A DNA stretch of 64,000 nucleotides, from contig OU342637.1 of the NCBI GenBank assembly GCA_910589415.1, positions 38,160,162 through 38,224,161 of the forward strand, given 5' to 3'. The position numbers and the translations under genes were made by a program. A model generated the notes under the pieces. That model saw only the letters and a program-made list of their open reading frames with translations. It had not been told where the DNA came from and searched no databases. Below are positions 1 through 10,808 of this stretch, one piece after another (positions within the stretch are counted from its first letter, which is position 1; each line of letters opens with the position of its first letter). This DNA is from Malachius bipustulatus (Eukaryota; Arthropoda; Insecta; Coleoptera; Melyridae).

Positions 1-587
1 ACGAGAACTTAACGTTTAAGAGTTATTGTAATTATGTTGTCCGCAGAGTGTCTCGAAAAGTGAATTTCTTGAGGAGGATGAATATATTTAGTCCATATGT
101 GAAGAAATTATTGTACGATAGCCTGATTGTACCTCATATCAATTTCTGCTCTTCAGTTTTGTTTAATGTAAACCAGATGGAAATTGAAAAGCTACAAAAA
201 GTGCAAAATCGTGCTATGCGGGTGATATTGAGGTGCAGTAGGTGTACGCCTGTAGGACTAATGCTTGAGACTTTAAATGTCATGAGCATTGGTCAGACAA
301 TTGCTTATAGGACTCTCTTGTTTGTTTACAAGATGAAATTCAATATGGTTCCCACTTATTTAACTGAAGGTTTGAGATTTGTGTCTGAAGTTCACGATCA
401 CCGGACGAGAACTAGGCAAAAAAATGATTTTTATATTGAGAAATGCAACACAGCAAAGTACATGAAGTGTATAAACAAGAAAGGGTTGATATTGTACAAT
501 AGTTTGCCTACTGAGTTAAAGTCTTGTGATTGTTATGTTAGATTTAGAAAAAACTTGTATAAATATATTTTGGAGAATTTTGAATGA
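1..587 (+). CDS. Non-LTR retrotransposon ORF2, C-terminal end (partial)
   Basis: The frame is open from the left edge of the window, so the entry is the 3' part of a longer ORF; the apparent start at 48 is a GTG inside it. The protein has the region after the reverse transcriptase fingers/palm of Jockey/CR1-group elements: a KLQKVQNRAMRVIL block, then YRTLLFVYKMK, a TRTRQKND stretch and NSLPTELK near the end. No catalytic motif is inside the window. The frame is intact to its stop, so this may be the end of a fairly young copy. An AATAAA at 631-636 lies just downstream and probably serves the 3' end. The clade assignment is by overall pattern only. Confidence 0.7.
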   Translation, partial: ENLTFKSYCNYVVRRVSRKVNFLRRMNIFSPYVKKLLYDSLIVPHINFCSSVLFNVNQMEIEKLQKVQNRAMRVILRCSRCTPVGLMLETLNVMSIGQTIAYRTLLFVYKMKFNMVPTYLTEGLRFVSEVHDHRTRTRQKNDFYIEKCNTAKYMKCINKKGLILYNSLPTELKSCDCYVRFRKNLYKYILENFE

Positions 588-630
588 TACCTTGTATTTG
601 AAAAATGTGTATATAAGTAGCAGATTGCTA

Positions 631-636
631 AATAAA
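631..636 (+). promoter_or_regulatory. Polyadenylation signal of the 1-587 LINE
   Basis: AATAAA lies 44 bases after the stop codon of the partial ORF2. No clear poly(A) tail follows. Confidence 0.4.
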
Positions 637-659
637 GCTTATTATATTAAATGGCGCTA

Positions 660-1690
660 AAATTTCACCGCCGCAGGAAACGTGGGCGTTAACAGTCATT
701 CATACATATTTTCAATGAAAATCGACAATTTGCGTTTAAATTCAACATACAAAATGTTGTGCCAATAAAGTAAAATCATCCCTGATTTTAAAATTACTTA
801 AATTAATGTATTTTGAATATTTATTAATAAAATAAAATAACAGACTGGCATTTTAAATTACCTAGAGACACAGTATTATTTATTTATGTACCTAAGTACC
901 TATATCCTATATCATTTATCATTTACAAATACATAATAGTAAACTAATAAAAAATATAACAAAAGTACAAATAAATGAATGGTAAATAGATTATTACCTT
1001 TCATATGACATTTAATAAATTATGAAAAAATCTATATCTTCCTTATAATCTAATTTGCCGGAAAAGTTTGCGGATCGAGACGCATAATGATACCTATAAG
1101 AGAAATGATCGCTAAAGCTTTAGCAATTAAAAGATATTATGAAGTTCATCAGGAAATCTATGATTTCTCTATGTAGTGACAGTATAAAAAAATTTAATAT
1201 TAGCAATAGATCGGGTACAAAATTTAGGGCACACATAATAGACGACCCCGCAATTAGATTTAAGCAAAAAAAAAAAAACAATTCCCATCGCAGAAGAAGT
1301 AGGTACAAAGAAATAGGTACACAAAGGAAAGTTAGAAATTTAAAAACGCAACCATTTGCTATATGGTGATGATGTCTGCTGCGTTCCCACGGAGGAAGAA
1401 AGGTACAAATATAAGGATGTACCAGATGATGCACTAGCTACACAACACTTTTAGGGACTATTGACCAAAACTAGCAACCCAGATGGTAGTGAACATAGAA
1501 CCCGCACGCCTCGTCCGTTGCGATACCATCTTTCTGGCTTAGGCGGCGTGAAGTTGCTTTAAAGAGCTGACGTTTCGTTGCTGTGCCAGAGACTCAGGTC
1601 CATGGGGTAAGAAACGATAATATGCATGGATGGCGTTCCCGGGGTTAAAATTTTCCGGAGTTAAAACGACCCCCCATTCGGATCTCTGGG
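660..1690. other. AT-rich spacer, no gene seen
   Basis: Short overlapping ORFs occur at 1120-1434 (-) and 1139-1369 (+), but neither has a recognisable domain. Both run through homopolymer and low-complexity sequence. I see no gene here. Confidence 0.5.
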
Positions 1691-4205
1691 CTGGGCGGGG
1701 GCTAATCCAGTTTAGGATAACGGACCGACAAACGACGAGATGCATCTGTTGTTTATACCGACCACCCAGCGATACACAGTACACGACACTTTTTTTGTCC
1801 CTCACAAAAACTGTTGAATTCATACAGATAAACTACCCCAAAGCTGAGATATCCATCTTGGGTGATTTTAATGTACATAACATCAACTCGCTTAAATACT
1901 CAAACTTCACTGACGAAGAAGGCCGTGAAGCGGAATCGTTTGCGATCCACTGTGGTTTTACCCAGCTCGTTGATGAACCAACCCGCATTCCCGATCGCGA
2001 CGGAGAATTCGCTAGCCTGTTGAATCTGTTTTTGACCACGAACCTTCAAATATATACTATCACGGTGAAAATCCCATTGGGTTCCTGACCACGGACCACA
2101 AACTCGTCTCAACATCTTGTATCCTACCAACCAACTACTAGTATTAAAGAAGCAAACAAACCGCGTCTAGTCTGGCACTGTAGATCTGCTAAATGGGAAG
2201 AACTCAGGGAATATTTTCGAGATTTTCCATGGAAGAGTGTTAGTTTCGGCTCTAATGATCCATCTATTTGTGCTAGGAAAGTTGCTCAAGTCATCGTAAC
2301 AGGCATGGAAGCTTACATTCCCTTTTCAAAAAAACAGCCCTCAAACAGCAAACCTTGGTTCAAGAAAAGATGCAAGGAAGCTGGCGCCTCCAAAAAACTG
2401 GCTTTTCGCCAATGGCGAGAGAGCCCCGACGGCATAAGCCACCACAATTTCATCCTTTCTCGAAACAGATGCAAAGAAATAATAGATCAAACCAAGGAAA
2501 CTCACAACCAAAGAATAAGGAACAAACTTCTCTCCTGTCCTAACGGTTTGAAATCTTTTTGGCCGGTAACTAAGGCAGTCAGCCAGAACTTCACCAGATC
2601 CACGATTCCACCACTTACACGGATAGACCGGACTATCGCATCTACGGTTGTTTGCAGGGGTGTTTTCTTCATTGCCTTCCGTCGACTTTCAGGGAAGAAC
2701 TCCGCCAAAGATCCCTTCCGTGGAGCCCAAAATGTCATAAAGCGCCTTATGTTAGCCTTAGACCCAAACAAAGCTTCTGGGCCCGATGACGTACCTGTTA
2801 TCGTACTAAAAAAATGCGCCACTGAGCTGTCATCTGTTTTCTGCCGACTTTTCAACTTGTCGTATAAAAAGGGAATATTTCCTTCTTGCTGGAAATGTGC
2901 ACGGATCCAACCTATTCCCAAGAAAGGCAAAAAGACTATACCAAAAAACTATCGACCAGTGGCACTGCTTTAAGTAATATCCAAGATTATGGAGAAAGCT
3001 ATTAACCAACATCTTTTAAAATACTTGGAAGGAGCTAACATAATCAGCGACCGCCAATACGGATTCCGTAAACAGAAGTCAACTGGTGACCTCCTCACTT
3101 ACGTCACCGAGCTGTGGAACGGCGCAATCGAGCACCATGGGGAGTCTCGAGGGGTTGCGCTTGAAATTTCTACAGCTTTCGACCGTGTCTGGCATGATGT
3201 ACTTATTGTTGGCAAAACTGCAGGCTTATGGTATGCCCGAGAAATTCTGCTTGTGGCTTGTGAGTTATCTCGGAGATCGCTCATTACAGGTGGCAGTCGA
3301 TGGAGTTCTTTCTGAGACCTTTTCCATCAATGCCGGTGTGCCTCAGGGATCCATTTTATCTACGACTCTCTAATATTTATCAACGACTTGCTTGAAACAA
3401 TGAAAAATCCAATATACAGTTTTACCGATGACTCATATCTTCTTATACCTTAGATGCGCGAAGATCTGCCATCGACGCACAGACTCGCAGGGAGCAAGAA
3501 GTTGCCATACTTAGCAATGGCATACAAGACATTCTAGCTTGAAACGAAAGAAACCACGTTCAATTTAATGCTGTAAAAACCAAAGGCAGTTATCTTCTCC
3601 AAAAAGGCAAACGTTTTGGAGCCAGACATCTCTTCGTTTACTTGGAGTGAGCCTCGGAGCGAACATGTCTTGGCATGATCATATTGCAGGTCTGGCGAAG
3701 AGTGCTTCTCAAAAGCTTGGAACACTCTTCCGCACGAAGAAATTTTATGCACCAAAACAGTTTCTCCTCTTATACAAGGCTCAAATCCGACCATCCTTGG
3801 AATACTGCTCACATGTTTGGAGCTCAGCTCCTAAACATACGCTGAGATCACTCGACTCTATCCAGAAAAGAGCCATCCATTTGATTGGGGACCCAGATCT
3901 GATAAAAAAATTTAGACACTCTCGAACATCTAAGAAGAGTCGCTGACCTGAGTCTGTTTTACGGATATTTTTATGGAAAGTGTTCAAAAGACGTGACCCG
4001 CTTGATCCCACCTAAAACAAGACCCGGCATATAAATACACGTCGAGCAGCAGACGCTCATCCGTATCAGGTTCAGCTCGTTACACCTCGTACCACCCTAT
4101 TTCAGACTTCTTTTATGTATAGAACGGCATCTTGGCTCATGCATCACTCCCAGAGCGTCATAGGGATTTCCCTGCAGTGCATAAGCATTTTCAATAAAAA
4201 AATTA
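1690..4205 (+). pseudogene. Decayed Jockey-like non-LTR retrotransposon (EN + RT)
   Basis: Fragments in at least two frames line up as one broken ORF2. At 1700-2088 there is an apurinic-like endonuclease with YRPP, GDFNVH and a QLVDEPTR block. At 2305-2973 the linker and the start of the reverse transcriptase appear (NKASGPDD, KNYRPVALL), ended by a stop. From 2989 the RT continues with QYGFRKQKST and a damaged first catalytic block. After a frameshift near 3210, a second frame carries GVPQGSILS, and a further shift precedes FTDDSYL (the catalytic FADD with A changed to T). The C-terminal region is at 3647-3946. An AATAAA-like tail near 4198 closes the unit. It must be inactive. The copy at 49655-50480 is from a related family (shared NKA.GPD and VLKKCA). 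Confidence 0.75.
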
Positions 4206-4206
4206 A

Positions 4207-4593
4207 AGTTACACTGTATTATTTAAATTAACAATGGTTAGAAAATATTCACAAGCTAGTTATCTACTCGTATAAAAATTTATTGGTAACTTTGAATAAA
4301 TACTTCGAGTAGTATTAATACTTCTTGTTAATTAGGGAATCAGGACAATTATGGTTAAAATTGTCAAAACAGGATATTACGAGTCTGGTACCGGAGTAAA
4401 CTGGACAAGCTTGCTGCCTCGCATCCGTAGTATAGTAAGTGCTATTGGTTACTAACTCCTCACTATCCCTTCGTCTTCCCTGTTGCAGTAAAACAAGGAC
4501 CTACTACAGCGGTGCACAGGTGTTCCCTTAAATCATGACGATCAAATCTCTCGAGCCAGCATTCATATCATTTACTAATAAATTACAAAATAT
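4207..4593. other. Spacer left of Gypsy-A, no gene seen
   Basis: AT-rich flanking DNA with nothing recognisable. It ends with the ATAT target-site duplicate at 4590-4593. Confidence 0.4.
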
Positions 4594-6020
4594 TGTACCG
4601 TAAGAAAAGATAATTCATTTATAATGTATCGTAAGAAAGATAATTGTTTTGCCGTAAGAAAATTTAAAGGTAAATAGGTATAGGTAAACATAAAAGTACT
4701 TACATTATGATATGATAGGTGAATTTCTCAAAACAAAGCCCAGATTTAACGCTTTGCTATGAGCGAACTCTGGTACGTGTATTAATTACGGTATTTGTTT
4801 ATTAATTATCTTGATATGATATAAGATATGTCCAAAGGGGGATGCCATTTAATTTTTTTGTTCTTTTGATTTCTATAGGCAATTGAAAAATTAAAAAAAA
4901 GGCTTGCCTAATTATCCACTATTTTGATCAATAAGATTTAATTCTAACTCTAAAACAAACTTTATTTCTATCTACAGTTATATAAAAATCAATGAATAAT
5001 TGTTCCTAAAATGGTAATAATGATTTGTAATTTCTAAATTAACTTAACGTACCTATGCTATTTCACAAATTTAACGTTTAATTGAGTGAAAGAAGGGTTG
5101 TATTTTATAAGGCCTTGTAAAACGAATTTCCCTTTTACAGGTTCTTAAATTACGTAATTATCAGATATTCTCTTTTAAAATGAATAATAAAGTTCATTAC
5201 TAATTGTCAAGTTGACTACAAATAACAATACTTCTTCGATAGTCTATTAAACTTCAAAATAACTTCAAAGACGGTGAGAGTGCGCTAACTCCTTGAAAAG
5301 GCGAATCAAAAAATGAGATGTAAAGACTTACAGATTGTTCTCTTGTGTTGATAAAATGCGTTACCAATGTCGAATGAAGAAATGGGGGGGATTTAAAGGT
5401 CTGTAGTTCTCATGAAGAGAAGAGAGGCGGAATTCCACGAAGTAGACAGGTCAGGTCAGGTCAGGTAGGAAAACGCAGCAGCAGCTGATGATTCCGCTTC
5501 TAAAACTGCCTGGGATACTGCATAGATACTAGAAGAGGCTGTCTCGTTGAGGCTTCTCAGGTAGACAGTAGTTAGTAGGAATCCAGAGGCGAGCAGTTAT
5601 AGTGAAAATGTGAAGACAAAGGGAACGCTTCCAGTTGATGCTTTGTAAAGCAGGAGGGACGAAAATATCCGGTAAAACGTAGAGATCAATTATCAAAAAG
5701 GTAATCCAGGGAGGAAAACTAGAATAACAAGGAAAATATAAGTAGATGATCTCAGATTATAATTAATTTAAGTAACTCACCCCGATGAAACAGATCCTCG
5801 GGCTTCTTTTCACGTAAGATGTCGGATAATAAAAATCAGGAAAGGACGCTTAGAAAATAAAATGGCGGTTTCCAATTGAAAATGACGCCTGTCACTAAAT
5901 TTGCGGTATCACGGAGCATTGACTAGATAGAAGGGACACTTGCACGATTTGTGACGGGCATGCGCGTGTGCAACGTTGTGTTGATGTAAAGTAATAGAAA
6001 TAATATGTAACTACGTTACA
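4594..6020 (-). repeat. Gypsy-A 3' LTR
   Basis: Starts TGTACCG and ends GTTACA as read on the plus strand. It matches 12706-14132 over its full length. It contains a short GGTCA/GGTCAG microrepeat near 5448-5468, where one of the two LTR differences lies. The hairpin array found in the Gypsy-B LTRs was not found here. Confidence 0.95.
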
Positions 6021-6036
6021 CACCACCTCGCTCCGG
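6021..6036 (-). promoter_or_regulatory. Gypsy-A polypurine tract (probable)
   Basis: On the minus strand, GGAGCGAGGTGGTG directly abuts the 3' LTR. It is purine-rich but not pure. Position next to the LTR is the main argument for a plus-strand priming site. Confidence 0.5.
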
Positions 6037-7400
6037 TAAAACCAAGAGTCCGTGATAAAATCAAGGATTCTCTTATATACCCGAAGAAGGGGATATTCTG
6101 GAGGAGACATGGAGAGTTTTCATAGAATTCCTCAAGAAGATAGCACGACGAAAAATAAAAGAAGAGAACGATAACTTCATAGTAAATAAAAAGACAATCA
6201 TCAACGGAACGAAAATGACAAGTAACGTGTTATTACCATATTCTAAGTTAATTATTATTATGGCACAAGTAACTCTATATACAAAAAAAAAAAAAGAAAA
6301 GGAAAAGAAAAATATTCATGCATATACGAAACAACATGCTTTCGTATTTTCATGGCATAAGCGTTAGATAGTAATAGAATAAGCGGTATTAAGATTAAAC
6401 TTAAAATTAGGTAAGTGTTTAAATCTAATAGATCATATAGGGACACGCAAAGTTACATTACGAAATTTTTCGCAATAAATCACTTGGATTTTTGAACAAA
6501 GATAAATCGTAAATCGATTAGGCATAGATAACGATTCTATCAATCGATACTTTCGGTAACGCAGACAGATAAAGATAAGGTAAAGGTTGGTATAGACTCA
6601 TAGTCATATCTCAATACGTAGGTATTTCAGATTCACGACTAAATTGAGATAACTATTGACCATGTCAATGTCTAAGGTAAGGTAAAATATCACTTCCAAG
6701 TAATATTAGATAAAGGTAGGACGTTTCTGTAACTCAGAAACTTCTGTCGTTTTCCTTTTAAAAGAAGACAAAGGTATTTTAAGGTAAGGTAAGGTAGTAT
6801 CTACTATTCTTGTTTCTAATGCCAAGTTTATTTGTTAACGACGTACACCAAATTTCTAAGTAATATTGTACTTGTCGCTATGAACTTGCAGATAAGAAAT
6901 ATTCGATAAAGATATTTTAGATAAAAATAATTGGTATCAAGGGACTAATTGGATAAAGACAATCGGTAAAAATAAGAGATGATAAAAATATTCACGATAA
7001 CGATAGTCGATATTAAGAGAATAAGGATGTTAAATGGTTATCAATTTTCCATTTTATATTGTAAGATAAGGTACGGCAATTTTAATCAGATAAGGTAAAC
7101 AAAATCTAGATAGTTCTCTGAGAGATGTGAAGAAAATTAGAATTGTAGTAGGAATCTTGGATTGGAATCATTCACACTTTCCATGGATCACTCACACTTC
7201 CAATACAGGATTTTATTGATCACGAGGGGGTATCTTCATTCAAACTTCATTCGGTCTCATTCACGCTACTTTTAAACATACGCCTTTCGTGGTCAATTTA
7301 GGTACTATTTTCACAGATATTTGTTTCTGGGAGGAAAAGAAATGAAAGAAGAAAAAATTAAACAACGGAAGGATCAGAGAAAAAGAGAACTAAGGCTTAC
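6037..7400 (-). other. Gypsy-A 3' non-coding region
   Basis: About 1.4 kb separates the pol stop from the 3' LTR, where env sits in errantiviruses. No long ORF fills it. The plus strand is full of GATAAGGTAA and AAGGTAAGGT motifs (for example near 6570, 6670, 6780 and 7065). One 62-codon minus-strand ORF at 6258-6446 has a single hydrophobic stretch (LILSLILIPLILLL), but no cysteine pattern or cleavage site, and I do not call it env. Confidence 0.6.
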
Positions 7401-10400
7401 TTAATTCGGAGGGGGATCTTCTCCTCTATATTCTTTCAAATCTTTCGCATGCCACCTGCCTAGATCTTTTCCATCTTGGTCTTCTAATTCATACACTAAT
7501 TTTGAAACGACTTTAGTGATTCGACACAGGACGTACTTGGGGGCTAGCTTAGCAGCGAAATGTTTTGCCGCGTTTGACAATTGATAATTAGCCTTCCAGA
7601 CTAGATCACCTTGAGCGAAAATTACTGGACGCTTACGTAAATCGTAACGTCTTTTATTTTCTTCGAAAGCCTTTTTAAGTCTTTCACGGACATCACTAAA
7701 GATTGGAGGGACTTCAGAAATATCGTTTTCTCTGTGAACGTAAGATAAATCGTCCGGTAGCTCTAATTGATTATCAGAAATAGGTCCATAGAAAGTACCG
7801 TCCACAGGAATATTTCTAGCGAAAACCAAAAATGCCGGGGAATGTTTAGTTACCTCATTCACCGCGGTGTTGATTGCGAAAGCAACTTTATGAACATTCC
7901 TATCCCAATCTTTATGATTGTCTTTGACGTAGGAAGAGATAGCGGTAAGTATAGTGCGATTTGTTCTCTCAGTTGGATTAACTTGAGACAAATGTCTTGC
8001 ACTGTACCATAAGTTAACCTTATAGTTTTCCATCAGATTGATAAAATGAAGACTTTTGAAGATTTGGGCGTTGTCGCACAACAAAATCTGGGGAACACCG
8101 AAAACATTAAAGACATTAGTTTCTAAAAACTTGACTACAGCGGTTGCTGTCGCATTTGGCATTGGTTTGACCAACACAAATTTCGAAAACCAGTCTGTTA
8201 CTACCAATAATTGGGTGTTTCTGGCCTTTGAATTTGGGAATGGACCCATAAAATCTATCGACAAAAATTGAAATGGAAAGTTAATCTTTTTACATTTTCC
8301 CATAAGTCCTGCACGAGCAGTATTTGGGGCTTTATGTGCTCCACAAGTTTGACAATTCCTAATGAATTTTCTCACAGAGAAAAACATTTTCGGCCAGTAA
8401 TAGGTCTCTAAAATTCGTGCGAGGGTCTTGCTTACACCAAAATGTGCTGAGGTAGGTGGGTTATGAGATTCTGCAATAATTTCTTCCCTATTAGGTGTCG
8501 GAACGACTACTTTCCAGTCAGATAAATTGGAAAAAATATTGTGTTTAGGTCTCAGATGTTTGTATAGAAGACCATCCTTGACTACAAAATCTGGGTATCT
8601 TTCCGGAGTTTCAGTAACTTGAGATATCATTTTGGTATACCAATCATCTGGTGTAAAGTTCTTAGCAGAAATAGAAGAAATAGAACGAGACAGGTAGTCT
8701 GCAGGAACGTTACTAGAACCTTTACGATGCTTGATCTCACAGTCAAACTGACTAAGACGTACAGCCCATCTAGCTAATCGACCTGTAGGGTCTTTTAGAT
8801 TTTTAAGCCATACTAGGGAAGCATGATCGGTATATACCGTAAATTTGGTACCTTCGATATAGGGACGAAAATACTCAACGCCGAAAAGTACACCTAGACA
8901 TTCTTTTTCCGTAACATAGTACTTCCTTTCTGCTTTCGTAAGCATGCGACTAGCATAGGCGATTGGATGTTCAAAATCGTCTTCTATTTGAAAAAGAACT
9001 GCGCCAAGAGCGAAATCACTAGAGTCTGTCTGAACAAAGAAAGGTTTAGAGAAATCTGGACTTGCTAATACAGGGGCTGTAGTTAATCTTTCTTTAAGAA
9101 TTTTAAATGCTTGATCAGCCTCAGAAGTCCACACAATCGACTGGCCTTTTTTTCTATTACATAACAAGGCAGAGATAGGAGCACTTATGGTAGAGAAATC
9201 CGCGATAAATCTTCTGTAATATTGGAGGATGCCTAATACATGTCTTACTCCCGTGGTATTAGTAGGGATAGGAGAATCAACAATTGATTTAACCTTTTCA
9301 TCGCTTACGCGTAAACCACCCTTGTCTACTATGAAACCAAGGAACGAAAGAGAATCTCTACAAAATTGACATTTTTCAAAATTGATAGTGAGATTTGCAT
9401 TAAGTAAGCGTTTATATACCTCCTCAAGAATTTCGAGGTGTTTTTCGAAAGAGCCTGTGACAATGATAATGTCGTCTAGGTATACAAAAACGAAAGGTTC
9501 GAGTTCTGGTCCTAAAACAGTGTCCATGAGACGTTGTTGAGTTTGCGCGCTGTTTCTAAGTCCGAAAGGCATTCTACAAAATTGGTATAAACCTTTTCCG
9601 GGGACTATAAATGCGGTTTTAGGCCGAGATTCCTCGTCTAATGGAACTTGAAAAAAAGCTTGTTTAAGGTCAATGGAGGAAAGAAATCTAGCATCTCTAA
9701 GCTTGCTCAGGATGGAGTCAATTCTAGGTAAGGGATATGAATCGTGTGTTGTGACTTCATTTAGTTTTCTACCGTCGAAACACATACGGTAACTACCGTC
9801 TTTCTTTCGCACTAAAAGAACTGGAGAACACCAGGGAGAGTTACTTTTTTCCACGATACCTAACTTAATTAACTTATCTATTTCTTCTTTTAGACAAGCT
9901 TGGAGAGCAGGTGAAAAAGGATATTGTCTTTGTCTGATTGGTTTAGCGTTACCAGTTTCAATGGTATGAGATAATATAGAAGTTTCTGGGAGAGAATCAG
10001 TGCGAGCTAAATTTTTAAATTCAGTTACGATTATTTCTAGCTTGGATAAATGTTGCGGAGGGAGAGAAGAGATGTCTTGAATTTTATTGATGACGTTTAC
10101 ATTGAGGCATTCGGGAGTTAGATAGGAACGATTTGAAATTGGTATTTCATTCTGTACTTCAAAATTTTCATGTACGAAATCAATAACCATGTTAAAAATT
10201 CTAGCGACATTTATGCCCAAAATTATTTGAGGAGAAATAGATTGTACTACATGAAATGGAACTAGTTTAGTGACGTCATCAATAGTTAAAATAATATCTA
10301 CAATAGAGATAACTGACAAGGGGGATCCGTCAGCGTTTTTCAATGAACACAGGAGGTCAGAATTTTCAGAAGGTAAGGGAGTGTTTCCTAAAACTTCCTG

Positions 10401-10808
10401 TATGGTCTCTAGATCACATACAGAGATATTAGCGCCAGTGTCAAAAAGGGCGGTGTAAGAAATATGATTCATTTTAACAGCAATGAAGGGTCTGTCGTCT
10501 ACGGGATCAGATAACAAAATAGGTGCTATTACTGGGATGAAACTCTTTGTAATTGTGCTAACTGTAGCATTTTGTGTTGGAGGTAAGATAGTTGGCTTAA
10601 GAAAATCTGAAATTTTCTTTAGCCAAGATTTCCATTGTTTCTTTTGACTAAAGAAATCTACTAGGGAACGATATGAAGTTATTTTTGCTCTTTGGGTGGA
10701 AGTTTGTTTTCCACAGGCTTTGCCTTTTCGGTGTTTGGTTTGTGTGTTGGGCGGCTTTCGTTGGGGTGTTGCACTGCACCCTGACGTACAACTTTGCCGT
10801 TTTTTGAA
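7401..10808 (-). CDS. pol: Gypsy-A Pol polyprotein (protease, RT, RNase H, integrase)
   Basis: The frame is open from just after a TGA at 10809-10811 down to the stop at 7401. It overlaps the end of gag (stop at 10679) by about 130 bases in the -1 frame. A conceptual start at 10517 is only a TTG, so translation is expected by frameshift from gag. Numbering from 10517: aspartic protease DTGA at 26-29; RT with the first catalytic Asp at 283 (SSIDLKQAFF) and YLDD at 346-349; RNase H with Asp498 (QTDSSD), the TEKEC block near 536-540 and Asp564 (TDH); integrase zinc finger His685/His692/Cys722/Cys725; catalytic Asp755, Asp815 and Glu850. The usual SDNG around the second integrase Asp reads CDNA. 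All catalytic residues are present and nothing interrupts the ORF. Confidence 0.95.
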   Translation of the reverse strand, partial: FKKRQSCTSGCSATPQRKPPNTQTKHRKGKACGKQTSTQRAKITSYRSLVDFFSQKKQWKSWLKKISDFLKPTILPPTQNATVSTITKSFIPVIAPILLSDPVDDRPFIAVKMNHISYTALFDTGANISVCDLETIQEVLGNTPLPSENSDLLCSLKNADGSPLSVISIVDIILTIDDVTKLVPFHVVQSISPQIILGINVARIFNMVIDFVHENFEVQNEIPISNRSYLTPECLNVNVINKIQDISSLPPQHLSKLEIIVTEFKNLARTDSLPETSILSHTIETGNAKPIRQRQYPFSPALQACLKEEIDKLIKLGIVEKSNSPWCSPVLLVRKKDGSYRMCFDGRKLNEVTTHDSYPLPRIDSILSKLRDARFLSSIDLKQAFFQVPLDEESRPKTAFIVPGKGLYQFCRMPFGLRNSAQTQQRLMDTVLGPELEPFVFVYLDDIIIVTGSFEKHLEILEEVYKRLLNANLTINFEKCQFCRDSLSFLGFIVDKGGLRVSDEKVKSIVDSPIPTNTTGVRHVLGILQYYRRFIADFSTISAPISALLCNRKKGQSIVWTSEADQAFKILKERLTTAPVLASPDFSKPFFVQTDSSDFALGAVLFQIEDDFEHPIAYASRMLTKAERKYYVTEKECLGVLFGVEYFRPYIEGTKFTVYTDHASLVWLKNLKDPTGRLARWAVRLSQFDCEIKHRKGSSNVPADYLSRSISSISAKNFTPDDWYTKMISQVTETPERYPDFVVKDGLLYKHLRPKHNIFSNLSDWKVVVPTPNREEIIAESHNPPTSAHFGVSKTLARILETYYWPKMFFSVRKFIRNCQTCGAHKAPNTARAGLMGKCKKINFPFQFLSIDFMGPFPNSKARNTQLLVVTDWFSKFVLVKPMPNATATAVVKFLETNVFNVFGVPQILLCDNAQIFKSLHFINLMENYKVNLWYSARHLSQVNPTERTNRTILTAISSYVKDNHKDWDRNVHKVAFAINTAVNEVTKHSPAFLVFARNIPVDGTFYGPISDNQLELPDDLSYVHRENDISEVPPIFSDVRERLKKAFEENKRRYDLRKRPVIFAQGDLVWKANYQLSNAAKHFAAKLAPKYVLCRITKVVSKLVYELEDQDGKDLGRWHAKDLKEYRGEDPPPN

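Noticed and set aside
1120..1434. Opposed ORFs at 1120-1434 (-) and 1139-1369 (+)
   Set aside because: They overlap each other, contain homopolymer-driven residues and show no domain.
5448..5468. GGTCA microrepeat in the Gypsy-A LTR as a counterpart of the Gypsy-B hairpin array
   Set aside because: It is a simple tandem repeat with no complementary arms or conserved loop.
6258..6446. Hydrophobic 62-codon ORF in the Gypsy-A tail as an env remnant
   Set aside because: A single hydrophobic stretch in AT-rich DNA is expected by chance. No cysteines, cleavage site or flanking homology.
10764..10781. Frameshift-stimulating pseudoknot after the Gypsy-A heptamer
   Set aside because: Only a 5-bp stem 17 bases downstream; spacing and stability are outside the usual range, so it is mentioned but not called.
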